A stretch of DNA of 5,390 nt from a bacterium (GCA_024225875.1 JAAEMD010000147.1:1-5390), one strand, 5' to 3'. Counted from the stretch's first letter, positions 1-5,390 are shown. Made by a program: numbers and translations. Notes: a model not told the origin generated them from the sequence alone.

Positions 1-54
1 ATTATTTATGATGAAGGGAGATTTGATATCTGCTTTAAAGCTTTGGATATTTAG
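1..54 (+). CDS. C-terminal end of an unidentified protein, possibly a serine recombinase (partial)
   Basis: Frame 1 is open from the window edge to a TAG at 52-54 and reads IIYDEGRFDICFKALDI. The alternating hydrophobic and charged pattern, with a turn at D-E-G-R, looks like a closing beta-hairpin. It resembles the tails of large serine recombinases, which often end in a similar 'I.V..DG.IEI.F' pattern. Only 17 residues are visible, so this family assignment is an inference from shape. A second plus-strand frame is also open across the same bases. The ORF points toward the 3' end of the tRNA-Ser gene. If it is a recombinase, an integrated element would lie to the left of the window. The rest of the gene is outside the window. 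Confidence 0.3.
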   Translation: MIYDEGRFDICFKALDI

Positions 55-120
55 TTAGCAGTATATTATTACTTTGGATTAGTTCTTTGCGAAATCGCTT
101 TTAGCAAAAGTGGAGGTTTC

Positions 121-211
121 TGGCGGAGAGGGAGGGATTCGAACCCTCGCTGCCCTTACGAACACTAACGGTTTAGCAAACCGTCCCCTTCAGCCACTTG
201 GGTACCTCTCC
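121..211 (-). tRNA. tRNA-Ser (anticodon GCU)
   Basis: The minus strand folds into a complete class II tRNA of 91 nt that includes an encoded 3' CCA (121-123). The acceptor stem pairs GGAGAGG with CCTCTCC, leaving G as discriminator base. The anticodon stem pairs ACGGT with ACCGT around the 7-nt loop TTGCTAA, which gives anticodon GCT (plus-strand bases 175-177) for codons AGC and AGU. A long variable arm, TGTTC-GTAA-GGGCA, is typical of serine tRNAs. The T arm is GAGGG-TTCGAAT-CCCTC. It lies downstream of aspS on the same strand, with 128 bases between them and its own promoter-like sequence, so it is probably transcribed independently. Nothing appears degenerate. Confidence 0.97.
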
Positions 212-240
212 AGACTTAAAAAATACTACGAGAATCAGTA

Positions 241-268
241 ATTATATTTAGCATAGAATCATAGCAAA
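241..268 (-). promoter_or_regulatory. Probable sigma-70 promoter of tRNA-Ser
   Basis: On the minus strand a perfect TATAAT (241-246) is preceded, after a 16-base spacer, by TTTGCT (263-268), a weak -35 match. The -10 box lies 29 bases upstream of the tRNA 5' end, leaving a leader of roughly 20 nt for RNase P to remove. The perfect -10 is the main evidence. In AT-rich DNA such matches also arise by chance. Confidence 0.45.
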
Positions 269-339
269 TTGATTTCAAAATCACAAGAAAAAAGCTTTAA
301 GACTAAATTTTACCGCATATTCTTTTTTAATTTGAAATC

Positions 340-2145
340 TCAGCTTAAATCTCTAATGAATTTCAGGTTAAGATCTTTAAGCTGATTATCTGCAACAAAG
401 TCCGGAGCTCCAGTTAAAGGACAAAATGCCATTCTGTTTTTTGGAAATGCAATAACATCACGAATTGATTCTGTTCTTAGTAAAATAGAGATCAACCTGT
501 CCAAACCAATAGCAATACCGCCATGACTGGGAGTTCCATATTCAAGGGCATTGATGAAAAATTCAAATTTTTCTTTTATCTCTTCTTCTTTTAATCCTAA
601 AATTTTGAAAACCTGCTCCTGAACTTTCGGACTGTGAATACGAATACTACCGCCGCCAGCCTCTTCACCATTGATGACCAGATCATATGCTCTGGCTTTA
701 ACAGATAACAGTTCTTCTTCTGTACTCAAACCTGTAATATCTATTTGAGGTGCTGTAAACGGATGGTGCATGGATGTAAGTTTTCCTTCAAACTTTTCAA
801 ACATAGGAAAGTCCGTAATCCAGCACAAAGCGTACGTATCATCCGGTATCATACCCTGCCGTTCTGCTATATATAAACGAAATTTACCTAAGACCTCATT
901 AACTTTAGAATGATCAATATCTGCTATAAAAACCAGAACATCTCCGTTTTCGGCATCCATACGTTCCACAAGATCAGCCAGTTCATCGTCAGTAAAAAAC
1001 TGAACAATATTGGAATTAAGGCGGCCTTCCTCCATCTTCATCCAGGTCATCCCTTTACCACCCAGTTGAGGGATAACTTTCTTTGCTAACTCCTCCTGAA
1101 GGATGTTTTTACTTAAATGGCCTGCCTGGCCTTTTATATTCAGACCTTTAACCAGGCCTCCACTATTAACAATAGAGTTAATAATCTTATAGTTAACATC
1201 AGGTAATAAGTCAGTAACATCCACCATCTCCAACCCAAACCTCAAGTCAGGATGATCATTACCATATTTTGAAACAGCCTCTTCATAAGTAAGCCTTGCA
1301 AAAGGCATCTTTACAGAATAACCGGACTTTTCAAAAACGCGCTTAACCAGACCTTCTAACAAATCCTGGATACACTGCTCATTAACAAAAGACATCTCCA
1401 TATCAAGCTGAGTAAATTCCGGCTGTCTGTTTGGTCTGAGATCCTCATCTCTAAAACATCTTGCAACCTGAAAATATCGCTCAAAACCACTGGTCATTAA
1501 AAGCTGCTTAAACAGTTGCGGAGACTGAGGCAGAGCATAACACTTCTCTTCATGTACTCTGCTCGGAACAAGGTAGTCTCTAGCTCCTTCTGGTGTACTC
1601 TTTGTAAGACAGGGAGTTTCGACCTCTATAAAATCATTTTCATCAAGATAATCTCTTATTACCTTGATAGCTTTATACCTGGCAATGATTTTCTGCTGCA
1701 TTGCAGGCCGCCTGAGATCCAGATATCTGTACTTCAGTCTTATATCTTCATCTACATTAAAAACAGGTGCATCATTACCCATCATATCCTTCTCAGTAAT
1801 ATTAAAAGGCGGTGTTTTTGCTTTATTTATCAACGACAGCCTCGTACATATTATCTCTATTTCACCTGACTTAATATTGGGGTTTACTGCGTCCTCATTT
1901 CTAAGCGCAACACTTCCAGTCAGCTCCACCACATATTCACTTCTAAGACTTTCAGCAGTCTTATAAACATCAACATCTTTGTCCGGATCAAAAACCACCT
2001 GAACAACACCTTTAATATCCCTGAGATGGATAAAAAGCAAGTTCCCATGATCCCTTACCGTATCAACCCAGCCAGAAACTGTTACTGTTTTACCTGTATC
2101 TTTTTTTGATAAAAAACCGCAATAGCTGCGTTTATTACAATCCAT
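340..2145 (-). CDS. aspS: Aspartyl-tRNA synthetase, bacterial type (possibly non-discriminating)
   Basis: This cytosolic class IIb synthetase attaches aspartate to tRNA(Asp) using ATP. Its 601 residues match the usual bacterial length. Positions below count from the upstream TTG. An N-terminal OB-fold anticodon-binding domain (about 1-110, with GWVDTVRDHGNLLF) is followed by the catalytic core. Motif 2 is FRDEDLRPNRQPEFTQLD at 232-249. A GAD insertion domain spans roughly 285-425. Motif 3 (GLDRL) is at 548-552, near the C-terminus. His34 sits where E. coli has Leu30, and Asp86 where it has Lys81; this pattern fits enzymes that also charge tRNA(Asn). The start is uncertain by one codon: TTG at 2148 and ATG at 2145 both lie behind AAGGAGAGG, and I prefer ATG. 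It is last in a minus-strand gene cluster, 38 bases after rfbC. The frame ends in TGA, and no clear terminator follows. Confidence 0.97.
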   Translation of the reverse strand: MDCNKRSYCGFLSKKDTGKTVTVSGWVDTVRDHGNLLFIHLRDIKGVVQVVFDPDKDVDVYKTAESLRSEYVVELTGSVALRNEDAVNPNIKSGEIEIICTRLSLINKAKTPPFNITEKDMMGNDAPVFNVDEDIRLKYRYLDLRRPAMQQKIIARYKAIKVIRDYLDENDFIEVETPCLTKSTPEGARDYLVPSRVHEEKCYALPQSPQLFKQLLMTSGFERYFQVARCFRDEDLRPNRQPEFTQLDMEMSFVNEQCIQDLLEGLVKRVFEKSGYSVKMPFARLTYEEAVSKYGNDHPDLRFGLEMVDVTDLLPDVNYKIINSIVNSGGLVKGLNIKGQAGHLSKNILQEELAKKVIPQLGGKGMTWMKMEEGRLNSNIVQFFTDDELADLVERMDAENGDVLVFIADIDHSKVNEVLGKFRLYIAERQGMIPDDTYALCWITDFPMFEKFEGKLTSMHHPFTAPQIDITGLSTEEELLSVKARAYDLVINGEEAGGGSIRIHSPKVQEQVFKILGLKEEEIKEKFEFFINALEYGTPSHGGIAIGLDRLISILLRTESIRDVIAFPKNRMAFCPLTGAPDFVADNQLKDLNLKFIRDLS

Positions 2146-2183
2146 CAATAACCTCTCCTTTTTTATCTATATTAATTCTTAAA

Positions 2184-2732
2184 TTAGAGCTTGAGAAATT
2201 CCTTAAAGCTCTTCGCCTTATTATCTCTTTCAGAAATACACAGATCCACTCCGCTAACCAATGGCCATTCTATGCCAATATCAGAGTCGTTCCAGGTAAT
2301 AGACATTTCATGCTCTGGAGCATAAAAATCTCCGCACTTATAAGAAACCTCGGCCATATCGCTTAAAACATAAAAGCCATGAGCAAAACCCGGAGGAATA
2401 TACAACATTTGCCTGTTTTCTGACGACAATGTCGCTCCAATCCATTTACAAAAGGTCGGAGATCCTCTTCTCAAATCTACGGCAACATCAAAAATCTTAC
2501 CGCTTAGAACCCTGACCAGCTTTGCTTGAGCTACAGGCTCTGTCTGTAAATGTAAACCTCTTAAAGTTCCCTGTTTAGACATACTCTGATTATCCTGAAC
2601 AAAAACAGTATCTATCCCGGCTTTAGAAAATTTTTCTTTATGATAAGCTTCAAAAAAATAACCTCTATCATCACCAAAGAAAACTGGTTCTACTATATAA
2701 AGGCCGGATATCGAAGTTTCATTAAATTTCAT
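2184..2732 (-). CDS. rfbC: dTDP-4-dehydrorhamnose 3,5-epimerase (RmlC)
   Basis: RmlC epimerises carbons 3 and 5 of dTDP-4-keto-6-deoxyglucose, the third step of dTDP-L-rhamnose synthesis for surface polysaccharides. It is a cytosolic cupin-fold dimer. The 182 residues equal the normal family length. Visible family features are FGDDRGYFFEAY (19-30), LRGLH with the catalytic base His61, the sugar-nucleotide contact region AKLVRV (70-75), DVAVDLR (83-89), PPGFAHGF (114-121), the active-site Tyr138 in DFYAPEHE, and SERD with Asp171 as the likely partner of His61. The motif is LHLQ where LHYQ is common, a mild change. ATG at 2730-2732 has AAGGA nine bases upstream. That sequence falls in the 17-base gap after the TauE gene, indicating co-transcription. 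The rfbA, rfbB and rfbD partners are not in the window, so the pathway must be completed elsewhere. Confidence 0.95.
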   Translation of the reverse strand: MKFNETSISGLYIVEPVFFGDDRGYFFEAYHKEKFSKAGIDTVFVQDNQSMSKQGTLRGLHLQTEPVAQAKLVRVLSGKIFDVAVDLRRGSPTFCKWIGATLSSENRQMLYIPPGFAHGFYVLSDMAEVSYKCGDFYAPEHEMSITWNDSDIGIEWPLVSGVDLCISERDNKAKSFKEFLKL

Positions 2733-2749
2733 TTTTTATTATCCTTAGA

Positions 2750-3103
2750 CTAAAAAAACATCTTTATACCTGTAAATATCATTAAAACACCAAATATTTT
2801 TTTAAGAACAGGTTCTGGAATAATAACTGCAATTTTTGCACCAAATAAACCGCCCAGAAAAAAACCTATAGCAACAAAAAAAGCTATTTTAAGATCAACA
2901 TAGCCCTGTTTATAATAAGTCCAGGCTGCTAATAATCCTATAGGAGGTACCATTAACGCCAGAGTCGTTCCCTGCGCCTGATGTTGAGTTAAGCCAAAAA
3001 TAAATACCAGTACAGGCACTAAAATAATACCCCCGCCTATACCAAGGCATCCGCTGAACATACCTGCCAAACCACCCAGAATAAAATATAATATCCCGAT
3101 CAT
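2750..3103 (-). CDS. Half-length TauE/SafE (DUF81) family membrane permease
   Basis: This is an inner-membrane protein of the TauE/SafE family, whose characterised members export sulfite, sulfoacetate or related small organic anions. The substrate here is unknown. The N-terminal signature GCLGIGGGIILVPVL (19-33) is the family's glycine-rich hallmark, and LTQHQAQGTTLALMV (38-52) follows the usual pattern. Hydrophobic stretches at about 2-36, 44-63, 72-93 and 99-117 suggest roughly four membrane segments. At 117 residues it is one repeat of the normal tandem-repeat permease of about 250 residues, yet it begins and ends cleanly. It is therefore probably a genuine single-repeat form that works as a dimer. 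Its ATG lies three bases after the stop of the decarboxylase gene and has only a weak GTGAG before it, so translational coupling is likely. It ends in TAG, 17 bases before rfbC. Confidence 0.88.
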   Translation of the reverse strand: MIGILYFILGGLAGMFSGCLGIGGGIILVPVLVFIFGLTQHQAQGTTLALMVPPIGLLAAWTYYKQGYVDLKIAFFVAIGFFLGGLFGAKIAVIIPEPVLKKIFGVLMIFTGIKMFF

Positions 3104-3106
3104 TTA

Positions 3107-4357
3107 TTATAACTCACTAAAATCCAGAGTAGCAAAATAGTCATCTATAGTTTCTGCCCTTCTTATCTGCTTTATCGTACCATCCTCTTTTAACAATAAC
3201 TCTGCAGAACGCAACTTGGCATTATAATTAAAGCCCATAGAATGACCATGAGCACCTGCATCATGTATAGCTAAAACATCGCCAGCATCAATTTTGGGCA
3301 GTTTTCTATCTATTGCAAATTTATCATTATTTTCACATAAAGAGCCTGTAACATCATATATATGATCAGCTGGTGCGTTCTCTTTTCCTAAAACTGTAAT
3401 ATGATGGTACGCACCATACAGGCCTGGCCTCATAAGGTTAGCCATACAGGAATCCAGACCAATATATTTTTTATAGGTATCCTTTTTGTGTAAAACTTTA
3501 GATACCAGGTACCCAAAAGGTCCTGTTATCATACGTCCGCATTCCCAGAATATTTTCACAGGATCCAGACCTCTGTTTAATATTTTCTGATCATAAACTT
3601 TCTTAATCTCCTGGCCTGTAAGATTAAGATCCACCGGTTCTTGATCAGGATTATATGGAATCCCTATACCTCCGCCAAGGTTCACAAACTCAATCTTAAT
3701 ATCCAGTTTATTATAAATTTCTAACACCAAGTCAAAGAGCATATCTGCTGTTTCAACAAAATATGTATAGTCAAGTTCATTTGATGCTATCATAGTATGC
3801 AGACCAAAACGCTTCACACCTTTCTCTTTAGCCGCAGCATAACCGGTAAAAAGCTGGTCTTTAGTAAATCCATACTTTGCCTCTTCAGGATTACCTATGA
3901 TAACATTGCCTGCCCTTAAAGGGCCCGGATTATATCTAAAGCATATAAGCTCTGGTAAACCTGATTTATTATCTATAAAATCTATATGACTTATATCATC
4001 CAGGTTAATTATTGCACCCAGCGCTTTTGCTTTTTCAAACTCTTCTGCTGGCGTATCATTGGATGTAAACATTATATTTTCGCCCAGAATCCCGACTTTT
4101 TGAGACATAATCAGTTCAGGCATAGAACTACAGTCAGCACCAAAACCCTCTTCCTGTAATATTCTTAATATATAAGGGTTAGGATTTGCCTTAACAGCAA
4201 AATATTCTTTTAAAGAAGGCATCCACGAAAACGCTTTCAAAAAATGACGTGCATTCTCTCGAATTGCTCTTTCATCATAAATATAAAATGGTGTGGGGTA
4301 ACGCTCCATCATTTTTTCTATTTGTTCTTTTGTAAAAGGTAATTTTTTAGTAGCCAT
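3107..4357 (-). CDS. lysA: Diaminopimelate decarboxylase-like PLP enzyme
   Basis: This is a fold-type III PLP decarboxylase, most likely converting meso-2,6-diaminopimelate to L-lysine in the cytosol. The barrel begins with PTPFYIYD (21-28). FAVKANPN places the PLP Schiff-base lysine at Lys56. GADCSSMPEL, LGGGIGIPY (phosphate binding), ECGR in place of the usual EPGR, LMRPGLYGAYHH, and SLCENND with the catalytic cysteine follow in family order. The end carries GAHGHSMGFNYN and KLRSAE. The segment GLHTMIASN replaces the classical GLHxHxGS, so the PLP-stacking His is Met. Similar variants (HAFLASN) occur in a subclade I recall from Firmicutes and Bacteroidetes, so this is lineage character and not decay. 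The 416 residues fit. ATG at 4355-4357 has AGGAG nine bases upstream, and an in-frame TGA nine bases upstream rules out extension. It is first in the four-gene cluster. Exact substrate specificity is inferred. Confidence 0.88.
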   Translation of the reverse strand: MATKKLPFTKEQIEKMMERYPTPFYIYDERAIRENARHFLKAFSWMPSLKEYFAVKANPNPYILRILQEEGFGADCSSMPELIMSQKVGILGENIMFTSNDTPAEEFEKAKALGAIINLDDISHIDFIDNKSGLPELICFRYNPGPLRAGNVIIGNPEEAKYGFTKDQLFTGYAAAKEKGVKRFGLHTMIASNELDYTYFVETADMLFDLVLEIYNKLDIKIEFVNLGGGIGIPYNPDQEPVDLNLTGQEIKKVYDQKILNRGLDPVKIFWECGRMITGPFGYLVSKVLHKKDTYKKYIGLDSCMANLMRPGLYGAYHHITVLGKENAPADHIYDVTGSLCENNDKFAIDRKLPKIDAGDVLAIHDAGAHGHSMGFNYNAKLRSAELLLKEDGTIKQIRRAETIDDYFATLDFSEL

Positions 4358-4363
4358 GTCATA

Positions 4364-4417
4364 TCACTCCTGAAAATATACTATGCTAAACTTATAATTC
4401 ATATAACGATTGATCAT
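4364..4417 (-). CDS. Possible 17-codon leader ORF upstream of the lysA-like gene
   Basis: The minus strand carries GGAGGT (4427-4432), nine bases before ATG (4415-4417). The ORF reads MINRYMNYKFSIVYFQE and ends at TGA (4364-4366). The stop is six bases before the lysA-like ATG and in the same frame. The last two sense codons, CAG GAG, contain the AGGAG used by the next gene, so terminating ribosomes would cover that start site. This fits translational coupling or a leader peptide. There is only one Lys, so classical lysine attenuation is unlikely; three of the 17 residues are Tyr. The ORF is only transcribed if the promoter lies upstream of 4432. If the -10 box is TAGAAT at 4421-4426, its ribosome-binding site is not in the mRNA. 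The ORF could be chance. Confidence 0.3.
   Translation of the reverse strand: MINRYMNYKFSIVYFQE
4367..4371 (-). promoter_or_regulatory. Ribosome-binding site of the lysA-like gene
   Basis: AGGAG on the minus strand sits nine bases before the ATG at 4355-4357. It is within CAGGAGTGA, so it overlaps the end of the upstream leader ORF. It supports this ATG as the true start. Confidence 0.75.
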
Positions 4418-4420
4418 TAT

Positions 4421-4449
4421 ATTCTAACCTCCGCATTTAATAAGGGCAA
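4421..4449 (-). promoter_or_regulatory. Candidate sigma-70 promoter for the lysA-TauE-rfbC-aspS cluster
   Basis: On the minus strand, TTGCCC (4444-4449) is followed after 17 bases by TAGAAT (4421-4426). Spacing is ideal and each box differs from consensus by at most two bases. A perfect TATAAT overlaps just downstream (4416-4421), with TTATTA 16 bases before it as an alternative pairing. An upstream alternative is TTGAAA (4486-4491) with CATAAA (4462-4467), 18 bases apart. The choice decides whether the leader ORF is transcribed. No operator or riboswitch is evident in the 141-base gap 4358-4498. Confidence 0.4.
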
Positions 4450-4498
4450 AGTAATTATTAGTTTATGAAGATTATTTTAAATTAATTTCAAAAAAATT

Positions 4499-5146
4499 TC
4501 ACTGTTTTACCTGCTCTTTTGATATATCACGCAATAAATCTGTAGCTTTAACTTCCGGATTTCGATATCTAACCCGTCCAATTGTACTGTTTTTATACTG
4601 GACAGCCTCTTTAGGACACCATTGAAGACAGGCTAAGCACTGCTGACAAGAACCATTCCATAAAATAGAGCTGTCATTGATTGTTATATTATTCACAGAA
4701 CATATTTTCTGACATAGACCACAATAATCACACCTTTTATCTACCCAGAAATTACGATCATTAAATGAAAGTTTCTTTAAAAACACATTATATAAAAACT
4801 TCAAGGACCAGTTAAACAGAAAGCTCTCTTTTTCCATATAGTGTTTTTCTTCTCTTATAATTGCAGATATTTCTTTGATCCTGCTTTTTTCACGTTCAAA
4901 TATTTTCTGCTGCTTTTTTTCTGAAAAGGCCTTTACCAGGGGTATATAATTATCCGGCATCCTGATTTTAAATCCGGCAGATAAATGTACTTTATTCTCT
5001 TTTAAGATACCTTCAACCTGCTTTAAAACCGGGCCCGGTATCATCCCATAATTAATAACAACAAAAAAATACCTGCTGGTCTTTAGTTTATCTAAAAAAT
5101 TACTGACAATTTCCGGCAGCCCAAAAAAATAAACTGGAAAAACCAC
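4499..5146 (-). CDS. EFR1-family ferredoxin with flavodoxin-like N-terminus, 5' end disrupted
   Basis: EFR1 proteins join a flavodoxin-like domain to a 2x[4Fe-4S] ferredoxin and probably carry electrons in the cytosol of anaerobes; the partner is unknown. The readable part is 215 residues, against about 250-270 usual. Residues 1-75 are the back half of the flavodoxin fold (VFPVYFFGLPEIV, NYGMIPGPVL, AGFKIRMPDNYIPL). A charged linker covers 76-136. Cluster cysteines are Cys139/142/145/149 and Cys167/170/173/177, the latter ending in CP. The GTG at 5146 is not a credible start: it lies within a conserved beta strand and lacks a ribosome-binding site. The same frame continues upstream as KKIKLDVARVG before a TGA at 5219-5221. 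The FMN-loop motif (FSGTGNT) is missing from this frame. The gene is therefore frameshifted, truncated by an insertion, or affected by sequence errors. It ends in TGA, 141 bases before the lysA-like gene. Confidence 0.8.
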   Translation of the reverse strand: MVFPVYFFGLPEIVSNFLDKLKTSRYFFVVINYGMIPGPVLKQVEGILKENKVHLSAGFKIRMPDNYIPLVKAFSEKKQQKIFEREKSRIKEISAIIREEKHYMEKESFLFNWSLKFLYNVFLKKLSFNDRNFWVDKRCDYCGLCQKICSVNNITINDSSILWNGSCQQCLACLQWCPKEAVQYKNSTIGRVRYRNPEVKATDLLRDISKEQVKQ

Positions 5147-5390
5147 ACCTACCCTGGCAACATCCAGCTTTATTTTTTTATTAAATAGGGCTTGCTGACG
5201 CAGCCCAGCAAACCATGTTCACAGGCACAAAATAAAGGTAAAATAAGAGTATTCCAAAACAGGAAAATAAAAGAAAGTGCAAAGCGTTAATGGGAATATG
5301 TACCAAAAGCATGCACTTGAAAGAATGATGATACTGCACTCAAGTCAACGACCAACATGCAAGGATTTAAATCCATATTGTGGCAGGTAC
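5147..5390. other. Unassigned stretch upstream of the ferredoxin reading frame
   Basis: No intact gene can be supported here. The first 70 bases or so (to 5218) are open in the ferredoxin frame, and the part nearest the gene looks native. Beyond that, all minus frames contain stops. One minus frame reads NTLILPLFCACEHGLLGC followed by VSKPYLIKK and would join IKLDVARVG if the A7 run at 5173-5179 had one more A. Bases 5260-5266 (minus TATTTTC), about 41 codons before VFPVYF, fall near where FSGTGNT is expected. On the plus strand a frame is open from 5271 to the window edge (40 codons) but has no good ribosome-binding site or recognisable product. GC-rich inverted repeats occur at 5188-5211. 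The region is either a decayed gene start or foreign DNA. Confidence 0.5.
5188..5211. repeat. GC-rich imperfect inverted repeat
   Basis: Three overlapping pairings are possible: GGGCT (5188-5192) with AGCCC (5202-5206), TTGCTG (5192-5197) with CAGCAA (5206-5211), and GCTG (5194-5197) with CAGC (5201-5204). The patch stands out from AT-rich surroundings. No T-run follows the stem directly in either direction, so it is not a typical terminator. It could be an end of an insertion sequence or just a small hairpin. Confidence 0.35.

Noticed and set aside
85..110. Small inverted repeats (GCGA-AA-TCGC and CTTTT-AGC-AAAAG) just downstream of tRNA-Ser
   Set aside because: They could suggest a terminator, but stems are 4-5 bases, one loop is too tight, and no U-run follows on the minus strand.
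247..256. CTATGCTAAA followed by TATAATT shared between the tRNA-Ser promoter (minus) and 4381-4399 (plus)
   Set aside because: A 10-base match is expected by chance in a window of this size, and the second half is a common -10 sequence in AT-rich DNA with a different gap.
1516..1966. Two plus-strand open frames of 100 and 117 codons inside aspS
   Set aside because: They lie antisense to a well-conserved aspS, have low-complexity hydrophobic translations and match no family. They are shadows of the real gene.
2106..2366. Plus-strand open frame of 86 codons across the rfbC/aspS junction
   Set aside because: It is antisense to two confident genes and spans the aspS ribosome-binding site. No protein-like character is visible.
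3912..3924. GCCCTT-A-AAGGGC palindrome
   Set aside because: It lies within the lysA-like coding region with no associated signal and is most likely chance.
4364..4366. Recoding of the TGA between the leader ORF and the lysA-like gene, giving one longer protein
   Set aside because: TGA ends aspS and the ferredoxin gene as a normal stop, Trp is TGG throughout, and the lysA-like gene has its own good ribosome-binding site.
5028..5039. Perfect 12-base palindrome ACCGGGCCCGGT
   Set aside because: It encodes the conserved I-P-G-P-V segment of the ferredoxin protein, and a coding explanation is sufficient. It has no flanking regulatory structure.
5181..5312. A 43-codon hydrophobic minus-strand ORF beginning at ATG 5310-5312
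   Set aside because: It has no good ribosome-binding site, is T-rich by composition, and overlaps the probable ferredoxin start region. It cannot be told apart from chance.
5271..5390. A plus-strand frame open for 40 codons to the window edge, including M-Y-Q-K-H-A-L-E-R-M
   Set aside because: It has no recognisable family, no clear ribosome-binding site and is cut by the edge. It would only become credible if the continuation showed a transposase.

Overview
The window is AT-rich bacterial DNA. Every convincing gene lies on the minus strand, so transcription runs from right to left. Gene content suggests an anaerobic or fermentative low-GC bacterium. The grounds are an EFR1-type double-cluster ferredoxin, a LysA-like decarboxylase of a subclade I associate with Firmicutes, Bacteroidetes and spirochaetes, and clear Shine-Dalgarno sequences (which argue against Bacteroidetes). 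The phylum cannot be fixed from this window. UGA is a normal stop here: it ends aspS and the ferredoxin gene.

Read in the direction of transcription, the window starts with an ambiguous stretch at 5147-5390. It should hold the beginning of the EFR1 ferredoxin gene but contains stops in every usable frame. The intact remainder of that gene follows at 4499-5146. A 141-base gap (4358-4498) carries promoter-like sequences and a possible 17-codon leader ORF that stops six bases before the next gene. Then come four tightly packed genes, probably one operon: a diaminopimelate decarboxylase-like gene (3107-4357), a half-length TauE/SafE membrane protein (2750-3103), rfbC (2184-2732) and aspS (340-2145). 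Their gaps are 3, 17 and about 38 bases.

After aspS comes a serine tRNA with anticodon GCU (121-211) and its own promoter-like upstream sequence. At the far left, positions 1-54 on the plus strand look like the tail of a protein running toward the 3' end of the tRNA. It resembles a serine-recombinase C-terminus, but the piece is very short.

The operon mixes amino-acid biosynthesis (meso-diaminopimelate to lysine), small-anion transport, rhamnose nucleotide-sugar synthesis and aspartyl-tRNA formation. No shared pathway is obvious. The aspartyl-tRNA synthetase has His at the anticodon-domain position where discriminating enzymes have Leu, so it may be a non-discriminating enzyme that also makes Asp-tRNA(Asn). 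I saw no convincing new multi-gene system. The items most worth checking are the broken ferredoxin start, the possible leader ORF, and the recombinase-like tail beside the tRNA.
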